The translations under genes were made by a program, and so were the position numbers. A stretch of 64,000 nucleotides of DNA from Paraphysomonas bandaiensis. Its lineage: Eukaryota > Chrysophyceae. The number at the start of each line of letters is the position of its first letter. Position 1 is the first letter of the stretch. Below, piece by piece: positions 56,542 through 64,000 of this stretch. The stretch spans positions 275,522-339,521 of the forward strand of contig CBFFRP010000373.1 in NCBI GenBank assembly GCA_965644295.1, read 5' to 3'. The notes beneath the pieces are model-generated. The model had not been told where the DNA came from, made no database searches, and saw nothing but the letters and a program-made list of their open reading frames with translations.

Positions 56542-59500
56542 AATTCCGCTCAGGGTTGACTTATGATAACTATCCTCATGTTTATCAGAGGTGTAGAATA
56601 ATAACACATCACTGCGGAAGGTAATACTTACATAGAAACACAGTAGTAGCATACACATGCCACATCGACATACATTATAACATATATTACATATACTGTC
56701 CTGCAATTCCGCTCAGGGTTGACTTATGATAACTATCCTCATGTTTATCAGAGGTGTAGAATAATAACACATCACTGCGGAAGGTAATACTTACATAGAA
56801 ACACAGTAGTAGCATACACATGCCACATCGAGATACATTATAACATATATTATATATACTGTCCTGCAATTCCGCTCAGGGTTGACTTATGATAACTATC
56901 CTCATGTTTATCAGAGGTGTAGAATAATAACACATCACTGCGGAAGGTAATACTTACATAGAAACACAGTAGTAGCATACACATGCCACATCGAGATACA
57001 TTATAACATTTATTACATATACTGTCCTGCAATTCCGCTCAGGGTTGACTTATGATAACTATCCTCATGTTTATCAGAGGTGTAGAATAATAACACATCA
57101 CTGCGGAAGGTAATACTTACATAGAAACACAGTAGTAGCATACACATGCCACATCGACATACATTATAACATATATTACATATACTGTCCTGCAATTCCG
57201 CTCAGGGTTGACTTATGATAACTATCCTCATGTTTATCAGAGGTGTAGAATAATAACACATCACTGCGGAAGGTAATACTTACATAGAAACACAGTAGTA
57301 GCATACACATGCCACATCGAGATACATTATAACATATATTATATATACTGTCCTGCAATTCCGCTCAGGGTTGACTTATGATAACTATCCTCATGTTTAG
57401 CAGAGGTGTAGAATAATAACACATCACTGCGGAAGGTAATACTTACATAGAAACACAGTAGTAGCATACACATGCCACATCGAGATACATTATAACATAT
57501 ATTATATATACTGTCCTGCAATTCCGCTCAGGGTTGACTTATGATAACTATCCTCATGTTTATCAGAGGTGTAGAATAATAACACAACATCACTGCGGAA
57601 GATAATACTTACATAGAAACACAGTAGTAGCATACACATGCCACATCGAGATACATTATAACATATATTATATATACTGTCCTGCAATTCCGCTCAGGGT
57701 TGACTTATGATAACTATCCTCATGTTTATCAGAGGTGTAGAATAATAACACATCACTGCGGAAGGTAATACTTACATAGAAACACAGTAGTAGCATACAC
57801 ATGCCACATCGAGATACATTATAACATATATTATATATACTGTCCTGCAATTCCGCTCAGGGTTGACTTATGATAACTATCCTCATGTTTAGCAGAGGTG
57901 TAGAATAATAACACATCACTGCGGAAGGTAATACTTACATAGAAACACAGTAGTAGCATACACATGCCACATCGAGATACATTATAACATATATTATATA
58001 TACTGTCCTGCAATTCCGCTCAGGGTTGACTTATGATAACTATCCTCATGTTTATCAGAGGTGTAGAATAATAACACAACATCACTGCGGAAGATAATAC
58101 TTACATAGAAACACAGTAGTAGCATACACATGCCACATCGAGATACATTATAACATATATTATATATACTGTCCTGCAATTCCGCTCAGGGTTGACTTAT
58201 GATAACTATCCTCATGTTTATCAGAGGTGTAGAATAATAACACATCACTGCGGAAGGTAATACTTACATAGAAACACAGTAGTAGCATACACATGCCACA
58301 TCGAGATACATTATAACATATATTATATATACTGTCCTGCAATTCCGCTCAGGGTTGACTTATGATAACTATCCTCATGTTTAGCAGAGGTGTAGAATAA
58401 TAACACATCACTGCGGAAGGTAATACTTACATAGAAACACAGTAGTAGCATACACATGCCACATCGAGATACATTATAACATATATTATATATACTGTCC
58501 TGCAATTCCGCTCAGGGTTGACTTATGATAACTATCCTCATGTTTATCAGAGGTGTAGAATAATAACACAACATCACTGCGGAAGATAATACTTACATAG
58601 AAACACAGTAGTAGCATACACATGCCACATCGAGATACATTATAACATATATTATATATACTGTCCTGCAATTCCGCTCAGGGTTGACTTATGATAACTA
58701 TCCTCATGTTTATCAGAGGTGTAGAATAATAACACATCACTGCGGAAGGTAATACTTACATAGAAACACAGTAGTAGCATACACATGCCACATCGAGATA
58801 CATTATAACATATATTATATATACTGTCCTGCAATTCCGCTCAGGGTTGACTTATGATAACTATCCTCATGTTTATCAGAGGTGTAGGATAATAACACAA
58901 CATCACTGCGGAAGATAATACTTACATAGAAACACAGTAGTAGCATACACATGCCACATCGAGATACATTATAACATATATTATATATACTGTCCTGCAA
59001 TTCCGCTCAGGGTTGACTTATGATAACTATCCTCATGTTTATCAGAGGTGTAGAATAATAACACAACATCACTGCGGAAGATAATACTTACATAGAAACA
59101 CAGTAGTAGCATACACATGCCACATCGAGATACATTATAACATATATTATATATACTGTCCTGCAATTCCGCTCAGGGTTGACTTATGATAACTATCCTC
59201 ATGTTTATCAGAGGTGTAGAATAATAACACATCACTGCGGAAGGTAATACTTACATAGAAACACAGTAGTAGCATACACATGCCACATCGACATACATTA
59301 TAACATATATTACATATACTGTCCTGCAATTCCGCTCAGGGTTGACTTATGATAACTATCCTCATGTTTATCAGAGGTGTAGAATAATAACACATCACTG
59401 CGGAAGGTAATACTTACATAGAAACACAGTAGTAGCATACACATGCCACATCGAGATACATTATAACATATATTATATATACTGTCCTGCAATTCCGCTC

Positions 59501-62500
59501 AGGGTTGACTTATGATAACTATCCTCATGTTTATCAGAGGTGTAGAATAATAACACATCACTGCGGAAGGTAATACTTACATAGAAACACAGTAGTAGCA
59601 TACACATGCCACATCGAGATACATTATAACATATATTATATATACTGTCCTGCAATTCCGCTCAGGGTTGACTTATGATAACTATCCTCATGTTTATCAG
59701 AGGTGTAGAATAATAACACATCACTGCGGAAGGTAATACTTAGATAGAAACACAGTAGTTGCATACACATGCCACATCGAGATACATTATAACATTTGTT
59801 ACATATACTGTCCTGCAATTCCGCTCAGGGTTGACTTATGATAACTATCCTCATGTTTATCAGAGGTGTAGAATAATAACACATCACTGCGGAAGGTAAT
59901 ACTTACATAGAAACACAGTAGTAGCATACACATGCCACATCGACATACATTATAACATATATTACATATACTGTCCTGCAATTCCGCTCAGGGTTGACTT
60001 ATGATAACTATCCTCATGTTTATCAGAGGTGTAGAATAATAACACATCACTGCGGAAGGTAATACTTACATAGAAACACAGTAGTAGCATACACATGCCA
60101 CATCGAGATACATTATAACATATATTATATATACTGTCCTGCAATTCCGCTCAGGGTTGACTTATGATAACTATCCTCATGTTTATCAGAGGTGTAGAAT
60201 AATAACACATCACTGCGGAAGGTAATACTTACATAGAAACACAGTAGTAGCATACACATGCCACATCGAGATACATTATAACATATATTACATATACTGT
60301 CCTGCAATTCCGCTCAGGGTTGACTTATGATAACTATCCTCATGTTTATCAGAGGTGTAGAATAATAACACATCACTGCGGAAGGTAATACTTACATAGA
60401 AACACAGTAGTAGCATACACATGCCACATCGAGATACATTATAACATATATTATATATACTGTCCTGCAATTCCGCTCAGGGTTGACTTATGATAACTAT
60501 CCTCATGTTTATCAGAGGTGTAGAATAATAACACATCACTGCGGAAGGTAATACTTAGATAGAAACACAGTAGTTGCATACACATGCCACATCGAGATAC
60601 ATTATAACATTTATTACATATACTGTCCTGCAATTCCGCTCAGGGTTGACTTATGATAACTATCCTCATGTTTATCAGAGGTGTAGAATAATAACACATC
60701 ACTGCGGAAGGTAATACTTACATAGAAACACAGTAGTAGCATACACATGCCACATCGACATACATTATAACATATATTACATATACTGTCCTGCAATTCC
60801 GCTCAGGGTTGACTTATGATAACTATCCTCATGTTTATCAGAGGTGTAGAATAATAACACATCACTGCGGAAGGTAATACTTACATAGAAACACAGTAGT
60901 AGCATACACATGCCACATCGAGATACATTATAACATATATTATATATACTGTCCTGCAATTCCGCTCAGGGTTGACTTATGATAACTATCCTCATGTTTA
61001 TCAGAGGTGTAGAATAATAACACATCACTGCGGAAGGTAATACTTACATAGAAACACAGTAGTAGCATACACATGCCACATCGAGATACATTATAACATA
61101 TATTATATATACTGTCCTGCAATTCCGCTCAGGGTTGACTTATGATAACTATCCTCATGTTTATCAGAGGTGTAGAATAATAACACATCACTGCGGAAGG
61201 TAATACTTACATAGAAACACAGTAGTAGCATACACATGCCACATCGAGATACATTATAACATATATTACATATACTGTCCTGCAATTCCGCTCAGGGTTG
61301 ACTTATGATAACTATCCTCATGTTTATCAGAGGTGTAGAATAATAACACATCACTGCGGAAGGTAATACTTACATAGAAACACAGTAGTAGCATACACAT
61401 GCCACATCGAGATACATTATAACATATATTATATATACTGTCCTGCAATTCCGCTCAGGGTTGACTTATGATAACTATCCTCATGTTTATCAGAGGTGTA
61501 GAATAATAACACATCACTGCGGAAGGTAATACTTAGATAGAAACACAGTAGTTGCATACACATGCCACATCGAGATACATTATAACATATATTATATATA
61601 CTGTCCTGCAATTCCGCTCAGGGTTGACTTATGATAACTATCCTCATGTTTATCAGAGGTGTAGAATAATAACACATCACTGCGGAAGGAAATACTTAGA
61701 TAGAAACACAGTAGTAGCATACACATGCCACATCGACATACATTATAACATATATTACATATACTGTCCTGCAATTCCGCTCAGGGTTGACTTATGATAA
61801 CTATCCTCATGTTTATCAGAGGTGTAGAATAATAACACATCACTGCGGAAGGTAATACTTACATAGAAACACAGTAGTAGCATACACATGCCACATCGAG
61901 ATACATTATAACATATATTACATATACTGTCCTGCAATTCCGCTCAGGGTTGACTTATGATAACTATCCTCATGTTTATCAGAGGTGTAGAATAATAACA
62001 CATCACTGCGGAAGGTAATACTTACATAGAAACACAGTAGTAGCATACACATGCCACATCGAGATACATTATAACATATATTATATATACTGTCCTGCAA
62101 TTCCGCTCAGGGTTGACTTATGATAACTATCCTCATGTTTATCAGAGGTGTAGAATAATAACACATCACTGCGGAAGGTAATACTTACATAGAAACACAG
62201 TAGTAGCATACACATGCCACATCGAGATACATTATAACATATATTACATATACTGTCCTGCAATTCCGCTCAGGGTTGACTTATGATAACTATCCTCATG
62301 TTTATCAGAGGTGTAGAATAATAACACATCACTGCGGAAGGTAATACTTAGATAGAAACACAGTAGTTGCATACACATGCCACATCGAGATACATTATAA
62401 CATTTATTACATATACTGTCCTGCAATTCCGCTCAGGGTTGACTTATGATAACTATCCTCATGTTTATCAGAGGTGTAGAATAATAACACATCACTGCGG

Positions 62501-64000
62501 AAGGTAATACTTACATAGAAACACAGTAGTAGCATACACATGCCACATCGACATACATTATAACATATATTACATATACTGTCCTGCAATTCCGCTCAGG
62601 GTTGACTTATGATAACTATCCTCATGTTTATCAGAGGTGTAGAATAATAACACATCACTGCGGAAGGTAATACTTACATAGAAACACAGTAGTAGCATAC
62701 ACATGCCACATCGAGATACATTATAACATATATTATATATACTGTCCTGCAATTCCGCTCAGGGTTGACTTATGATAACTATCCTCATGTTTATCAGAGG
62801 TGTAGAATAATAACACATCACTGCGGAAAGTAATACTTACATAGAAACACAGTAGTAGCATACACATGCCACATCGAGATACATTATAACATATATTACA
62901 TATACTGTCCTGCAATTCCGCTCAGGGTTGACTTATGATAACTATCCTCATGTTTATCAGAGGTGTAGAATAATAACACATCACTGCGGAAGGTAATACT
63001 TACATAGAAACACAGTAGTAGCATACACATGCCACATCGAGATACATTATAACATATATTATATATACTGTCCTGCAATTCCGCTCAGGGTTGACTTATG
63101 ATAACTATCCTCATGTTTATCAGAGGTGTAGAATAATAACACATCACTGCGGAAGGTAATACTTACATAGAAACACAGTAGTAGCATACACATGCCACAT
63201 CGAGATACATTATAACATATATTATATATACTGTCCTGCAATTCCGCTCAGGGTTGACTTATGATAACTATCCTCATGTTTATCAGAGGTGTAGAATAAT
63301 AACACATCACTGCGGAAGGTAATACTTACATAGAAACACAGTAGTAGCATACACATGCCACATCGAGATACATTATAACATATATTATATATACTGTCCT
63401 GCAATTCCGCTCAGGGTTGACTTATGATAACTATCCTCATGTTTATCAGAGGTGTAGAATAATAACACATCACTGCGGAAGGTAATACTTACATAGAAAC
63501 ACAGTAGTAGCATACACATGCCACATCGACATACATTATAACATATATTATATATACTGTCCTGCAATTCCGCTCAGGGTTGACTTATGATAACTATCCT
63601 CATGTTTATCAGAGGTGTAGAATAATAACACATCACTGCGGAAGGTAATACTTACATAGAAACACAGTAGTAGCATACACATGCCACATCGAGATACATT
63701 ATAACATATATTACATATACTGTCCTGCAATTCCGCTCAGGGTTGACTTATGATAACTATCCTCATGTTTATCAGAGGTGTAGAATAATAACACATCACT
63801 GCGGAAGGTAATACTTACATAGAAACACAGTAGTAGCATACACATGCCACATCGAGATACATTATAACATATATTATATATACTGTCCTGCAATTCCGCT
63901 CAGGGTTGACTTATGATAACTATCCTCATGTTTATCAGAGGTGTAGAATAATAACACATCACTGCGGAAGGTAATACTTACATAGAAACACAGTAGTAGC
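56542..64000. repeat. 163 bp tandem satellite array (about 45.6 units), continuing off the right edge
   Basis: Unit period is 163 bp with five 166 bp units carrying an extra AAC (units whose insertions lie near 57585, 58077, 58569, 58903 and 59063). Each unit contains AATTCCGCTCAGGGTTGACT, a TATATATTATATATAC segment and AAACACAGTAGTAGCATAC. Units differ at only a few sites: TTTATCAGAGG/TTTAGCAGAGG, CGAGATAC/CGACATAC, ATATTATATATA/ATATTACATATA, TACATAG/TAGATAG with GTAGC/GTTGC. The array starts abruptly with an already typical unit. Each unit encodes on the minus strand a 60-61 codon frame that overruns into the neighbour; 163 is not a multiple of three, so the frames are not in register and I do not call them genes. 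Confidence 0.97.

Noticed and set aside
56461-63893. Forty-five nearly identical 60-61 codon frames on the minus strand of the satellite (MQDSI...), which could look like a gene family
   Set aside because: They come from one repeated 163 bp unit; the period is not a multiple of three, each frame overruns the next unit, and the differences seen among units change amino acids about as freely as one would expect without selection.
56542-64000. CRISPR array
   Set aside because: The units abut directly with no unique spacers and the genome is eukaryotic.

Overview
The window is eukaryotic nuclear DNA. Genes are split by GT-AG introns of only about 47-70 bp. The recognisable cellular genes are a D-2-hydroxyacid dehydrogenase (disrupted), arginase, a RIB43A-like ciliary protein, a leucine-rich-repeat protein, the mRNA 3'-end factor CPSF2, and a CutC-family protein. 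RIB43A implies an organism that makes cilia or flagella. AT-rich spacers, tiny introns and dense transposons suggest a flagellate-bearing protist (stramenopile-like or similar), but the lineage cannot be fixed from this window.

Layout. 1-17 kb is a nested transposon stack. An old Ty1/copia element (copia A, + strand) is broken by a Ty3/gypsy element (minus strand, running off the left edge), by a solo LTR of the same gypsy family, by a 5.6 kb two-gene DNA transposon (Myb-like protein plus a DUF7869-like transposase), and by a 593 bp non-autonomous relative of that transposon. 19.4-22 kb holds a divergent pair, the dehydrogenase and arginase. 22.25-23.58 kb is a decayed hAT element with a perfect 8 bp target duplication. 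25-26.3 kb and 31-35 kb hold copies of a non-LTR retroelement family; the second block contains a 2.2 kb inversion that can be reconstructed. 28-29.3 kb is the RIB43A gene. 36.7-42.7 kb is a second divergent pair, the LRR gene and CPSF2. 45-53.2 kb carries more retroelement copies and copia B (minus strand), whose 3' half plus about 600 bp of flank is a near-identical inverted duplicate of the end of copia A. 53.8-54.8 kb is cutC. From 56.54 kb to the right edge runs a 163 bp satellite of about 45.6 units with higher-order structure.

The most interesting item is the DNA transposon family. One large copy has divergent Myb-like and DDE-type genes. Two short copies have terminal repeats beginning AAGTAAAC and three-base target duplications (CGG, TAT). 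The large copy has a possible TGA duplication but a non-canonical left end. A truncated copy sits inside the hAT element. The gypsy element is also unusual: gag and pol share one frame separated by a single UGA, Gag carries a CCCH-type finger, and the reverse transcriptase catalytic box reads F-D-N.
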